Below, in pieces: positions 52,743 through 62,304 of a DNA stretch of 64,000 nt (positions within the stretch are counted from its first letter, which is position 1; each line of letters opens with the position of its first letter). A program made the translations under genes and the position numbers. The stretch comes from Mesorhizobium amorphae (GTDB lineage Bacteria; Pseudomonadota; Alphaproteobacteria; Rhizobiales; Rhizobiaceae): contig QFNI01000010.1 in the NCBI GenBank assembly GCA_003240775.1, positions 1-64,000 on the forward strand, written 5' to 3'. The notes under the pieces are model-generated. The model saw only the letters and a program-made list of their open reading frames with translations, ran no database searches and was not told the origin of the DNA.

Positions 52743-54416
52743 TCACGCCGCGATCGGCACCGGGCCCATCGCTTCGGCCTGCGCCTTCTCGATCAGGGCT
52801 GCGCCCACGATCTCGCCCATCTCGTGCGAGCTGGTGATGCCCTGCGAGAACGGGTGCTGGTGCAGCAGGAAAGGCAGCGCCAGGCAGTAGAACTCGTTGC
52901 TGAGCGGCTGGGGAAAGCGCAGCCGGAAAGCCTCGTCGAGCGCGATGCCCTTGACGGGCTTACGGTCCTCGCTCCCGTCATGGACGGGTGCCGTCGCCTG
53001 GCGCACCACGCCTTGGCGCAGGAGGCCGGGCAGAGGAAGCTGGTCGGCGGTCAGGCTTTCCTGGCCCATGGCTTCCACGAAGGCCGGGAAGTGGCGGGTT
53101 TCGCCATCGAGCGTCAGCCTTGCGCCGGGCTCTTCGCATTCGGTGTCGAGGTGGTAATCGGAACCGAGCTTGAGAATCTCGATCTTGCCGGCATCGTGCA
53201 GAGCGAGCAGCCGCTCGATCGACTGGTGGGGCACGGTCGCATAGTCGTCCACGAAGACATGCTTGAAATGCTTGTGGAAGCGGTCGAGGTCACCTGCGCT
53301 GAGATGCGGGGCGGCAAGCGCTATCACCTCGTGCATGCGCAGGATCGCGTAGCGCCACGGCACCGTGCACTCGGCTTCCTGATCGGCTTTTGCCTCCGCG
53401 AGATTGCAGGCCGCCCAGGTGAAGGGGTCGACGCCCTCGCGCACCGCGAAATAGGCGGGCGCGAAGCTTTCCACATCGAGCGTGGAAAGCCCGATGCGCG
53501 CGGCATAATCGGGGTCGCAGGCCGCAAGCTCCTCGGCGAAGAGCTCGAAGATCGCGTCGAGCAGTCCGTGCCGACGCGAAGCGACGAGGGCTTCCACCGC
53601 TTCTTCCGTGCAGATGCGGAGCGGCTCGTAGGGCAGCGGGTGAAAGAAATCGGCCTCGGGCAGCAGGCCCTTGCGCGACATCAGCGTGGCCGAGAAGCCT
53701 TCGCTGCCGGGCGCGGGTCGATAGCGCAGCATGCCCGCCTCGTCGTGCTCGAAGCTGCCGTGATTGCTCGCGATCGTCACCACCGTGTCGATGCCGCTGA
53801 GCGAGGTGCCCCGGATGCCCACCGCGCAGTTGCGGATGCCGTTCAGCGCCGAGGCCGGCCAGGGCGAGGTGAAATAGCCGGGCTTGGGCTCCACCCGGTC
53901 GGGCCAGGAATGGCCGGTCGCCATCACCACGCTGTCGAACACCTGGTCGAAGGCTTGGCCCCCCGTCTCCCCGAACACCCGCACGCCATCGGGCAGAAGC
54001 TCGGCATCGGTGATGCGGTGGCCGGTGCGCAGGTGAACGCTGTGGCCGAGACCGTCGAGTTCGCCTACCAGGGCCTCGAACTGCTCGCGGAAGAAGGCAC
54101 CCAGCGTCACGCGCGGAAAGAAGGCGCGCTCATCGATGTCCTCGCGCGCCACGCCCCATTCGGCCAGCCGCGCGTCGGGCTGGCGCTCGATCCAGGCGAG
54201 AAGCGTTTCGGTGACGGGAGGAAGCTCGATGCTCGCGATGTTGGACAGCATCGCCACGTTGTTGTGGCGTGGCGCGTAAGGGGTACCCTCGCCCGCCACG
54301 TCGCTGGCTTCGAAGACGGTGATGGAATGGGGTTCGGGCGAGCCGCGCAGGGCGGCAAGGGTATAGATAGCGGTCGGCCCGGAGCCGACGATGGAAATGG
54401 AACGCAAGAAACGCAC
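52743..54416 (-). CDS. large FAD/NAD(P)-binding protein
   Basis: 557 aa. Dinucleotide loop SISIVGSGPTAIYTLAAL (residues 7-24), then GEGTPYAPRHNNVAMLSNIASIELPP, which is the NAD_binding_9 motif also seen in the 442-aa protein at 40267-41595. A second fold (VVMATGHSWPD) follows, and the C-terminal half (LLHQHPFSQGITSSHEMGEIVG) is unlike standard monooxygenases. Reaction unknown. It is the last gene of the leftward row that begins with tpa, 149 bp from the dihydropyrimidinase, so it may be transcribed separately. Confidence 0.82.
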   Translation of the reverse strand: MRFLRSISIVGSGPTAIYTLAALRGSPEPHSITVFEASDVAGEGTPYAPRHNNVAMLSNIASIELPPVTETLLAWIERQPDARLAEWGVAREDIDERAFFPRVTLGAFFREQFEALVGELDGLGHSVHLRTGHRITDAELLPDGVRVFGETGGQAFDQVFDSVVMATGHSWPDRVEPKPGYFTSPWPASALNGIRNCAVGIRGTSLSGIDTVVTIASNHGSFEHDEAGMLRYRPAPGSEGFSATLMSRKGLLPEADFFHPLPYEPLRICTEEAVEALVASRRHGLLDAIFELFAEELAACDPDYAARIGLSTLDVESFAPAYFAVREGVDPFTWAACNLAEAKADQEAECTVPWRYAILRMHEVIALAAPHLSAGDLDRFHKHFKHVFVDDYATVPHQSIERLLALHDAGKIEILKLGSDYHLDTECEEPGARLTLDGETRHFPAFVEAMGQESLTADQLPLPGLLRQGVVRQATAPVHDGSEDRKPVKGIALDEAFRLRFPQPLSNEFYCLALPFLLHQHPFSQGITSSHEMGEIVGAALIEKAQAEAMGPVPIAA

Positions 54417-54565
54417 TCCGCTGGATGCTGCCAGGTTTGACTCCGGACAGGGCGGGAAGTTGCATCCTCACTCGATATTTGATCGGAAAAGATTCCTCGC
54501 GTCCCGAAAGCCACAGCACCCCACCCGCGCCAGCAAGGCGGGCGGGGGATGGGCGGCTCAAGGCG

Positions 54566-56023
54566 TCAGACGCCGATCGGCATGTGCTCGGCCGAGCGCG
54601 TGACGGCGCGCGGCGCGGTCAGTTCCTTCCAGGTGGAAAGCGCCTTGGCGGGCGCACCGAAGGGCTTGCGGTGCACGAGCTTGCCGCGGCCGGGCCGGGC
54701 CTGGGAGTTCTGCCCGTGCTGCCAGACCACTTCGCCGCGCGAAAGCGTGTAGCGCGGTAGGCCCGACACCTTCACGCCCTCGAACACGTTGTAGTCGATG
54801 ATCGATTTCTGGCTTGCCGCCGAGATCGTCTTGGACAGCTTGGGGTCCCAGACCACGAGGTCGGCATCCGAGCCGGGCAGGATCGCGCCCTTCTGCGGGT
54901 AGATGTTGAGGATCTGCGCGATGTTGGTGGAGGTGACGGCGACGAACTCGTTGGCCGTCAGGCGTCCGGTTTCCACACCCTTGGTCCAGAGCACGGGCAT
55001 CCTGTCCTCGAGCCCGCCGGTGCCGTTGGGGATCTTGGTGAAGTTGCCGCGCCCCGTGCGCTTCTGCTCGGTGGTGAAGGCGCAGTGGTCGGTGGCGACC
55101 ACCTGGAGCGAGCCGGCCGACAGCCCCGCCCAGAGCGAATCCTGGTGGCGCCAGTCGCGGAAGGGCGGGCTCATCACGCGCTGGGCGGCATAGTCCCAGT
55201 CTTGGTTGAAATATTCGCGCTCGTCGAGAACGAGGTGCTGGATCAAGGGCTCGCCGTACACGCGCATGCCCTTCTGGCGCGCGCGGCGGATGGCCTCGTG
55301 CGCTTGTTCGCTCGATGTGTGCACGATGTAGACGGGCACGCCGGCCGCGTCCGCTATCATGATCGCGCGGTTGGTCGCCTCGCCTTCCACTTCGGGCGGG
55401 CGCGAATAGGCGTGCGCCTCGGGGCCTGCGATGCCTTCCTTGAGATACTTCTCCTGAAGGGCCGCGACGATGTCGCCGTTCTCCGCATGGACGAGCGGCA
55501 GCGCGCCGAGTTCGGCGCAGCGCTGGAACGAGGCGAACATCTCGTCGTCGTTCACCATCAGCGCGCCCTTGTAGGCCATGAAGTGCTTGAACGTGTTGAT
55601 GCCGCGCTCGATGACCTTCGGCATCTCCTCGAAATGCTTCTGCGACCAGCCGTTGACGCACATGTGCAGCGAGTAGTCGGATGTCGCCTGCCGGCCCGCG
55701 CGCTCTTCCCAGGCGTCGAGGGCCGCCAGCATCCCGTCCTCGCCGGGGATCACGAAGTCCACCACCGTGGTCGTGCCGCCGGACACCGCGGCGAACGTGC
55801 CGGTTTCCCAGGTCTCGGCCGCGGTGGTGCCCATGAACGGCATTTCGAGATGGGTGTGGGGGTCGATGCCGCCGGGCATGACGAAGGCGCCGTCCGCGTC
55901 GATCACGTGGTCGCCCTTCAGGTCCTTGCCGATGGCCGCGATGGTCTCGCCCTCGATCAGGATGTCGGCCTCGTAGGTGCGGTCCGCGGCGACGATGGTG
56001 CCGCCCTTGATCACGTGGGACAT
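54566..56023 (-). CDS. dihydropyrimidinase / D-hydantoinase
   Basis: 485 aa amidohydrolase. H56-x-H58 in GIDPHTHLEM, carbamylated lysine K152 in FKHFMAYKGALM, H in PLVHAENGD and YIVHTSSEQAH, and the aspartate in VVATDHCAF build the two-metal site. Opens 5,6-dihydropyrimidine or 5-substituted hydantoin rings. The amidase 12 bp upstream may hydrolyse the carbamoyl or acyl-amide product (inference). Beta-ureidopropionase and the dihydropyrimidine dehydrogenase genes usual for uracil breakdown are not in the window. Confidence 0.93.
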   Translation of the reverse strand: MSHVIKGGTIVAADRTYEADILIEGETIAAIGKDLKGDHVIDADGAFVMPGGIDPHTHLEMPFMGTTAAETWETGTFAAVSGGTTTVVDFVIPGEDGMLAALDAWEERAGRQATSDYSLHMCVNGWSQKHFEEMPKVIERGINTFKHFMAYKGALMVNDDEMFASFQRCAELGALPLVHAENGDIVAALQEKYLKEGIAGPEAHAYSRPPEVEGEATNRAIMIADAAGVPVYIVHTSSEQAHEAIRRARQKGMRVYGEPLIQHLVLDEREYFNQDWDYAAQRVMSPPFRDWRHQDSLWAGLSAGSLQVVATDHCAFTTEQKRTGRGNFTKIPNGTGGLEDRMPVLWTKGVETGRLTANEFVAVTSTNIAQILNIYPQKGAILPGSDADLVVWDPKLSKTISAASQKSIIDYNVFEGVKVSGLPRYTLSRGEVVWQHGQNSQARPGRGKLVHRKPFGAPAKALSTWKELTAPRAVTRSAEHMPIGV

Positions 56024-56035
56024 TGGCTTTCTCCT

Positions 56036-57421
56036 TTATGAGACGGCGTTGCGCCAGTCGCCGATGGCGGATTCCAGCGCCCAGGCGGCGGCAAGGGCTG
56101 CCTTGTCCTCGCCGTGAACAGCGGAAAGCAGGAAGCTCGTCGGCATTCCCGCGCCGTCCAGCCCGTCGGGCAGCGCCACGCCGCAGAGGTCGAGCATGTT
56201 GCCGAGCGCCGTGTTGCGCAGCACGAGGATGTTGATCTTGTGAAACACCGCATCGTCCGCTTCGAGCGGCGCGACCTTGGGCGCGGTCACGGCCACCGTG
56301 GGCATCGCGAGAAGCGCGCCGTCGAGTTCGCCGGCCAGCATCTTCTTGAGCTCCACCCGGCGGGCGCGGATGGCTTCCAAGCCAGCCGCTCCCACAGGCT
56401 TGCCGCCCAGGATGCGGGCCACCACGCGGCGGTCGATGGCTGAGCCGTCCGGGCCTTCGACGAGTTTGCCGTATTCCTCATAGGCTTCGGCCGCCACCAG
56501 AGAGCCGTGTTGCGCGCCGACCGCGAGTGCTGCGTCGAGGCTTTCCAGGCGCATCCGCCGGATGCGGGCGCCCCCGTCTTCCAGCAGGCGCAGCGTGCGC
56601 TCGAAATTGGCCTTCACGGCATCCTGAGCATCGTCGAACACGATGTTTTCGGGCACCACGACGGCGAGCCCCGCAAGCGAGCCGGGAGCGGACACCACGC
56701 TTTCTCCGCCCCGCAGCACGCCGTCCATCAGCGCGCAGTCCTCAACGGAGCGCGCGAGCGGCCCGACCGTGTCGAAGGAGCGCGCGAGCGGGATCATGTT
56801 CCCCTTCTCGATCCGCCCGGTGCTCGTCTTGAAGCCCACCACACCGTTGAAGGCCGCGGGCACGCGCACCGAGCCGCCCGTGTCGGTTCCGATGGCGATC
56901 GGCACGAGGCGCGCGGCCACCGCCGTGCCGCTGCCCGACGACGAGCCGCCCGGCGCATGCGCCTCGCTCTTGCCCCAGGGGTTGCGGGCCGTGCCGTAGT
57001 TCGGGTTCAGCCCGAGGCCCGAGAATGCCAGCTCGGTCATGTTGAGCTTGCCGAGATTGACCATGCCGGCAGCCGTCGCGCGCGCGGCGAGGATGTGGTC
57101 GGCGGTCTTCATCGCGCCCTGGCCCAGAAGGTGCGAGCCCGCCGTGGTGCGGGTGCCCGCGAGGTCGAGCAGGTCCTTCCAGGCGAGCGGCACGCCGTCG
57201 AGCGGCGAAAGCGGGCTGCCGGCCCGGTAGCGGGCTTCAGAGGCGCGCGCTTCGTCGAGCGCGCGTTCCGCCGTGACGGCCAGGAAGATGTTGTCGGCCC
57301 GGCTGCGCCCGATGCGGTCAAGAAGATGCTCGGTGACCGCCACCGGGCTCGCCTCGCCGGCGCGGAAGGCGCGGGCCATCGCAGCGCCCGTTCCATCCGC
57401 GATCTCTTTCAGTGCCGCCAT
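56036..57421 (-). CDS. amidase signature family hydrolase
   Basis: 461 aa. Catalytic triad region: K82 in LAWKDLLD, cis-serine in GGSSSGSGTAVA (about 160/161), nucleophile S184 in GTDTGGSVRVPAA. Serine amidohydrolase that cleaves primary or acyl amides; could also be a GatA paralogue but the adjacent hydantoinase favours catabolism. ATG 57421 was chosen because GGGAGAG lies nine bases before it; a GTG at 57439 would extend into that site. Twelve base pairs separate it from the dihydropyrimidinase. Confidence 0.9.
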   Translation of the reverse strand: MAALKEIADGTGAAMARAFRAGEASPVAVTEHLLDRIGRSRADNIFLAVTAERALDEARASEARYRAGSPLSPLDGVPLAWKDLLDLAGTRTTAGSHLLGQGAMKTADHILAARATAAGMVNLGKLNMTELAFSGLGLNPNYGTARNPWGKSEAHAPGGSSSGSGTAVAARLVPIAIGTDTGGSVRVPAAFNGVVGFKTSTGRIEKGNMIPLARSFDTVGPLARSVEDCALMDGVLRGGESVVSAPGSLAGLAVVVPENIVFDDAQDAVKANFERTLRLLEDGGARIRRMRLESLDAALAVGAQHGSLVAAEAYEEYGKLVEGPDGSAIDRRVVARILGGKPVGAAGLEAIRARRVELKKMLAGELDGALLAMPTVAVTAPKVAPLEADDAVFHKINILVLRNTALGNMLDLCGVALPDGLDGAGMPTSFLLSAVHGEDKAALAAAWALESAIGDWRNAVS

Positions 57422-57537
57422 TGCGCGCTTCTCTCCCACCCCGCCAAAGCGGGTGCGACTATCGACCGGACCGCAAGGCGGTTCAACCGGTTATCGGGGT
57501 CAAACCGATTTCCGGCCAGCAAGGGCGAGGAGCGGCC

Positions 57538-59319
57538 TCACACCGCTTCGGGCCGGCGCATGTCGGCGCGGTCGATGCCTGCGACGGCCACGGGCTTCTT
57601 CATCGCGTCGCGGCGGAAGGGCTCGCCCAGCTCCTGGTTGATCATGGCTTCGATCAGGGTGGTCTTGCCGTGCTTCATCTGGTTCTCCACCGCCTGGTCG
57701 AGCGCGTCGCGCAGCGCCTCGGTGGTGAAGGCCTGGATGCCTTCGAGGCCGCAGGCCTTGGCGATGCCGGCATAGGACACCTGGGGGTCGAGCTCGGTGC
57801 CTACGAAATTGTCGTCGAACCAGAGCGTCGAGTTCCGCTTCTCCGCGCCCCACTGGTAGTTGCGGAACACCACCATGGTGACCGCGGGCCACTCCTTGCG
57901 GCCGATGGCCGTCAGTTCGGTCACGGCGATGCCGAAGGCGCCGTCGCCCGCGAAGCCCACCACCGGCGTGTCGGGCTGCGCGATCTTTGCGCCGACGATG
58001 GCCGGCAGGCCGTAGCCGCAGGGGCCGAACAGGCCAGGTGCCAGGTATTTCCGGCCCCGCTCGAAGCTCGGATAAGCGTTGCCGATGGCGCAGTTGTTGC
58101 CGATGTCGGACGAGATGATGGCCTCGCGCGGCAGCGCCGCCTGGATGGCGCGCCAGGCCTGGCGGGGGCTCATCCAGTCGGGCTTGTCCGCCCGCGCGCG
58201 GCTGTTCCAGGTGGTGCCGGGGTCGTCCTCCTCATGGTCCATGGAAGACAGCGCCTGGGCCCAGGCCGACTTGGTCTGGGCGATCGTGCCGCGCCGTTCC
58301 TCGCGGTTCTCGTCGCCCGCCCCGTCGGAAAGCTGCGCGAGGATGCCGTTGGCGACCTTCGCCGCATCGCCCACGATGCCCACCGTGATCGGCTTGGTGA
58401 GGCCGATGCGGTTGGGGTTGATGTCCACCTGGATGATCCTGGCCGTCTTCGGCCAATAGTCGATGCCGTAGCCGGGCAGCGTCGAGAAGGGGTTGAGGCG
58501 GGTGCCGAGCGCCAGCACCACATCGGCCTGGGCTATCAGCTCCATCGCGGCCTTGGAGCCGTTGTAGCCGAGCGGGCCGGCAAACAGCGGGTGCGAGCCG
58601 GGAAACGCGTCGTTGTGCTGGTAGCCGCAGCAGACCGGCGCATCGAGCCGTTCGGCGAGCGCCTGGGATGCCGCCATGCCACCGGGCGAAAGCACCACGC
58701 CCGCCCCGTTCAGGATCACGGGAAAGCGCGCTTCCGACAAAAGCTTAGCCGCCTCGCGCACCGCCTCTTCGCCGCCTGCGGGGCGCTCGAAGGTGATTGT
58801 GGGCGGCAGGTCCACGTCGATCACCTGGGTGAAGAAATCACGGGGCATGTTGATCTGGGCCGGGCCCGACAGGCGCTTGGCCTGGAGGATCACGCGGTTG
58901 AGCACCTCGGCCACGCGAGAGGGGTCGCGCACCTCTTCCTGGTAGGCCACCATGTCCTTGAAGAGGGCCATCTGCTCCACTTCCTGGAAGCCGCCCTGGC
59001 CGATCGTCTTGTTGGCGGCCTGGGGCGTGACGAGAAGCAGCGGCGTGTGGTTCCAGTAGGCCGTCTTCACGGCGGTGACGAAGTTGGTGATGCCCGGCCC
59101 GTTCTGGGCGATCATCATGGACATGCGGCCGCAGGCGCGGGTGTAGCCGTCGGCCATCATGCCGCCCGAGCCCTCGTGCGCGCAGTCCCAGAACGTGATG
59201 CCGGCCTGGGGGAAGAGGTCGGAGATTGGCATGAAGGCCGAGCCGATGATGCCGAAGGCGTGCTCGATCCCGTGCCGCTGAAGCACTTTGACGAAGGCTT
59301 CCTCGGTGGTCATTCTCAT
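57538..59319 (-). CDS. xsc: sulfoacetaldehyde acetyltransferase
   Basis: 593 aa thiamine-diphosphate enzyme. Converts sulfoacetaldehyde plus phosphate to acetyl phosphate and sulfite. The N-terminus MRMTTEEAFVKVLQRHGIEH, then AFGIIGSAFMPISDLFPQAG, and NGPGITNFVTAVKTAYWNHTPLLLVTPQAANKTIGQGGFQEVEQM are nearly identical to known Xsc proteins. TPP-site glutamate in CAHEGSGGMMADGY and the GDGAFG...N metal motif near residues 440-470. Lies 89 bp downstream of the tpa gene, same strand; a pta gene that usually follows is replaced here by an amidase. Start ATG 59319. Confidence 0.95.
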   Translation of the reverse strand: MRMTTEEAFVKVLQRHGIEHAFGIIGSAFMPISDLFPQAGITFWDCAHEGSGGMMADGYTRACGRMSMMIAQNGPGITNFVTAVKTAYWNHTPLLLVTPQAANKTIGQGGFQEVEQMALFKDMVAYQEEVRDPSRVAEVLNRVILQAKRLSGPAQINMPRDFFTQVIDVDLPPTITFERPAGGEEAVREAAKLLSEARFPVILNGAGVVLSPGGMAASQALAERLDAPVCCGYQHNDAFPGSHPLFAGPLGYNGSKAAMELIAQADVVLALGTRLNPFSTLPGYGIDYWPKTARIIQVDINPNRIGLTKPITVGIVGDAAKVANGILAQLSDGAGDENREERRGTIAQTKSAWAQALSSMDHEEDDPGTTWNSRARADKPDWMSPRQAWRAIQAALPREAIISSDIGNNCAIGNAYPSFERGRKYLAPGLFGPCGYGLPAIVGAKIAQPDTPVVGFAGDGAFGIAVTELTAIGRKEWPAVTMVVFRNYQWGAEKRNSTLWFDDNFVGTELDPQVSYAGIAKACGLEGIQAFTTEALRDALDQAVENQMKHGKTTLIEAMINQELGEPFRRDAMKKPVAVAGIDRADMRRPEAV

Positions 59320-59408
59320 GGCGGCGCTCTCCCAGGCTGCAGGCTTTGCCCTGTGATTAGAGGGAGAAATTTCGTCCCGCTAGGGCCAGCGGCGGGGAAA
59401 CGCTCTCT

Positions 59409-60791
59409 TCAGCCGAACACCCGCCCCAGCGCGCCGTCGATGGCATCCGTGATCGCGTCGATCTCGCTTTCGCCTGCGATCAGCGCCGGCGACAGGCAGA
59501 GCGTGTTGTTGAAGCCCGCGATCGAGCGGTTGGTGGCGCCGATGATCACGCCCTGGCGCATGCAGTCTGCCACCACGGCCTGGGCGAGCTTCTCCTCCAC
59601 CGGCTCGCGGGTGCCGCGATCCCGCACGAGTTCGGCACCGCAGAAAAGGCCCACGCCGCGCACGTCGCCGATCACGCGATGCCGCTCGGCGAGCGCGTGG
59701 AGGTTTCCCATCAGCCGCGCGCCCATGGCTCGGGTGTTCGCGAGCAGCCCCTCGTCCTCGATGATGCGCATGTTCTCGAGTGCGGCCGCCGGGCCTGCCG
59801 CGCAGCCGCCGAAGGTCGAGATGTCGCGGAAATAGGAGAGCGGGTCGGAGGGATCGTCCTTGAAGAGGTCGAACACCTTGTCGGTGGTCACGGTGCACGA
59901 GATCGCGGCATAGCCCGAGGCCACGCCCTTCGCCATGGTCACGAAATCGGGCTTCACGCCGTAATGCTGGTAGCCGAACCACTCGCCGGTGCGGCCCACC
60001 CCGCACACCACCTCGTCGATGTGCAGCAGGATTTCGTGGCGGCGGCAGATGTCCTGCACGCGCTCCCAGTAGCCCGCCGGCGGCGGGATCACCCCTCCGC
60101 CCGCCGTCACCGGCTCCAGGCAGAGCGCGCCGATCGTGTCGGCGCCCTCGCGGAGGATCACCGCCTCGATGGCGTCGGCCGCCCGCTCGCCGTAGTTTTC
60201 CACCGCGCCCCACTGGCTGCGATATTCCAGGCAGTGCGGCACCTCGACGAAGCCCGGCGTCAGCGGCCCGTATTGCGCGGCGCGCTGGGGCTGGCCGCTC
60301 GCGGAAAGGGCGGTCACGGTGGTGCCGTGATAGTCGCGCTCGCGGAACAGGATCTTGGTCTTGCCTCCGCCGTGGTGCCGGTGGCCGATCTGGCGCACCA
60401 TCTTCCAGACCTTCTCGTTCGCCTCCGAGCCGGAGTTCGAATAATAGACGCGGCTCATGCCCGGCATCTTCTCGACGAGGCGCTGGGCGAACAGCGCGCC
60501 GGGGATCGAGCCCGCGGTGTTCGCGAAATAGTTGAGCTTCACGAGCTGGTCGCGCACCGCATCGGCGATGCTTTCGCGGCCATAACCCACATTCACCGTC
60601 CACACCCCGCCTGAGACGGCGTCGAGGTGCTCCTTGCCGGTGGCGTCCCAGACGCGCATGCCCCGGCCCTCCACGATGATGCGGGGATCGACCGTCTCGT
60701 AGAGGTGGTGCTGGCTCAGATGGTGCCAGAGATGGGCGCGGTCGGCTTCCACCACGTCGCGGATGTCGTTGGGGTTGAGCTCCATGTTCAT
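59409..60791 (-). CDS. tpa: taurine:pyruvate aminotransferase
   Basis: 460 aa class III aminotransferase. Deaminates taurine with pyruvate to give sulfoacetaldehyde and alanine. Motifs: YYSNSGSEANEKVWKMV, LFRERDYHGTTVTALSASGQ, HIDEVVCGVGRTGEWFGY and PLP lysine in FVTMAKGVASGYA. Its identity rests on its overall likeness to Tpa and on the adjacent xsc. First gene of the leftward row; divergent from the YihY gene. A nearby alternative ATG (MELNPNDI, two residues in) cannot be excluded. Confidence 0.88.
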   Translation of the reverse strand: MNMELNPNDIRDVVEADRAHLWHHLSQHHLYETVDPRIIVEGRGMRVWDATGKEHLDAVSGGVWTVNVGYGRESIADAVRDQLVKLNYFANTAGSIPGALFAQRLVEKMPGMSRVYYSNSGSEANEKVWKMVRQIGHRHHGGGKTKILFRERDYHGTTVTALSASGQPQRAAQYGPLTPGFVEVPHCLEYRSQWGAVENYGERAADAIEAVILREGADTIGALCLEPVTAGGGVIPPPAGYWERVQDICRRHEILLHIDEVVCGVGRTGEWFGYQHYGVKPDFVTMAKGVASGYAAISCTVTTDKVFDLFKDDPSDPLSYFRDISTFGGCAAGPAAALENMRIIEDEGLLANTRAMGARLMGNLHALAERHRVIGDVRGVGLFCGAELVRDRGTREPVEEKLAQAVVADCMRQGVIIGATNRSIAGFNNTLCLSPALIAGESEIDAITDAIDGALGRVFG

Positions 60792-60952
60792 GGCCTGGCT
60801 GTGCTCCCTCCTGTCCGCTTCGGCGCGGCCTTTCCCCTGCCAATATCACTTCTCGGGGCCGGGGCGGAAACCACCTTTTTCACGCTCCGCCATCCCGCGT
60901 GCAACTGGGGCAACCCTGAACCGTTGCGGCTTCTCACGGAGTTCGGGGAAGC

Positions 60953-62137
60953 ATGGCGGCACAAAGTGCGACGGGACGGGGACACGATGCGGATTCGCCC
61001 GCGCAGGTGCCCGCGCAAGGGTGGAAGGACATCCTGCTGCGCACCTATGCGGAGATCAGCGACGACCGCGTGACCCTGATCGCGGCGGCCGTCACCTATT
61101 ATCTGCTGCTCGCCATCTTTCCCGCGCTGACGGCATTCGTTTCGCTCTACGGCCTCTTCACCGACACGGCCACCGTCGGCGAACACCTGGCAGCGCTTTC
61201 GACCGTGGTGCCCGAAGGAGGCATGGCCATCATCGACGAGCAGCTCACGCGGCTCACCACGTCCGGCAACACCACGCTCAGCCTGGCGCTGATCGTGTCC
61301 GTGGGCATCGCGCTCTGGAGCACGAGTTCGGGCGTCAAGACGCTCTTCGAGGCCATGAACATCGCCTATGACGAGCGCGAGGAGCGCGGCTTCGTGATGC
61401 TGAACGCCACCGCGCTCCTGTTCACGCTGGTGGGCATCGTGGGCGCGCTGCTGATGATCGCGGCGACCGTGGTGGTGCCGACCGTTCTGGAATTCGTGGG
61501 GCTGGGCAAGGGCCTCGAATGGCTCCTGCAGATCGGCTCCTACTTGGTGCTGGCGCTCGTGCTGCTCTCCGCGATCGCGGCGCTCTACCGCTTCGGGCCG
61601 AGCCGGCAGGGCGCCAAATGGCGCTGGATCACGCCAGGCGCGGTGTTCGCGCTGGTGGTCATCCTCGTGATCTCCTCGCTGTTTTCCTGGTATGCGTCGA
61701 ACTTCGCCAATTTCGATGCGACCTACGGCTCGCTCGGCGGGCTGATCGGCCTGCTCTTCTGGATGTGGCTTTCGGTGACCGCCGTGATCGTGGGCGCGGA
61801 GCTGAACGCCGAGGCCGAAAAGCAGACGGCGCGCGATTCCACGGTCGGCCGCGACGACCCCCGCGGCGCGCGGCGCGCGACCGCAGCCGACGCGCTGGAA
61901 GCCGGCAACCAGGGCTCCTCGCCTGCCGGCCCCGCACAGGGCGGCCTCCACATGCCCTCGGGAGGCGGCGAGCCCGACTGGGCCGGCCAGAGCGCGGAGT
62001 GGCGCGCCGGCTACGAGGCGGCTGTGAAGCGGATGCGCGAGCGCCGCCGCCCGTCCGCCGGCTCCATGGCACTCGCCTTGCCGATGACGCTCGCGCTCCA
62101 GGCGCTCAACCGCAAGGCCAAACGGCGCGTGACCTGA
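60953..62137 (+). CDS. YihY/virulence factor BrkB-family membrane protein
   Basis: 394 aa. Six membrane helices in residues about 40-285, including the family blocks VTLIAAAVTYYLLLAIFPALTAFVSLYGLF and ATYGSLGGLIGLLFWMWLSVTAVIVGAELNAE. The remaining 110 residues are polar and basic, predicted in the cytoplasm, with a final hydrophobic MALALPMTLALQAL. Function unproven; despite the old name it is not RNase BN. Start ATG 60953. No clear tie to the taurine genes on either side. Confidence 0.9.
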   Translation: MAAQSATGRGHDADSPAQVPAQGWKDILLRTYAEISDDRVTLIAAAVTYYLLLAIFPALTAFVSLYGLFTDTATVGEHLAALSTVVPEGGMAIIDEQLTRLTTSGNTTLSLALIVSVGIALWSTSSGVKTLFEAMNIAYDEREERGFVMLNATALLFTLVGIVGALLMIAATVVVPTVLEFVGLGKGLEWLLQIGSYLVLALVLLSAIAALYRFGPSRQGAKWRWITPGAVFALVVILVISSLFSWYASNFANFDATYGSLGGLIGLLFWMWLSVTAVIVGAELNAEAEKQTARDSTVGRDDPRGARRATAADALEAGNQGSSPAGPAQGGLHMPSGGGEPDWAGQSAEWRAGYEAAVKRMRERRRPSAGSMALALPMTLALQALNRKAKRRVT

Positions 62138-62304
62138 GCTTCGCGGCAAGCAAGACTTGAAACAACCGTCCTCAAGCGGCAAGCTCAGCGAAAAATCACG
62201 AGCGACTGGCGGCAAAGAGAGGAAAATCCTTTCTGTCCCGAACCGGCGCCGGGGAACATATTGCAGCCGTCCGGCGGGTGACCGGCCTTGAGAGGAGTTT
62301 CGGG

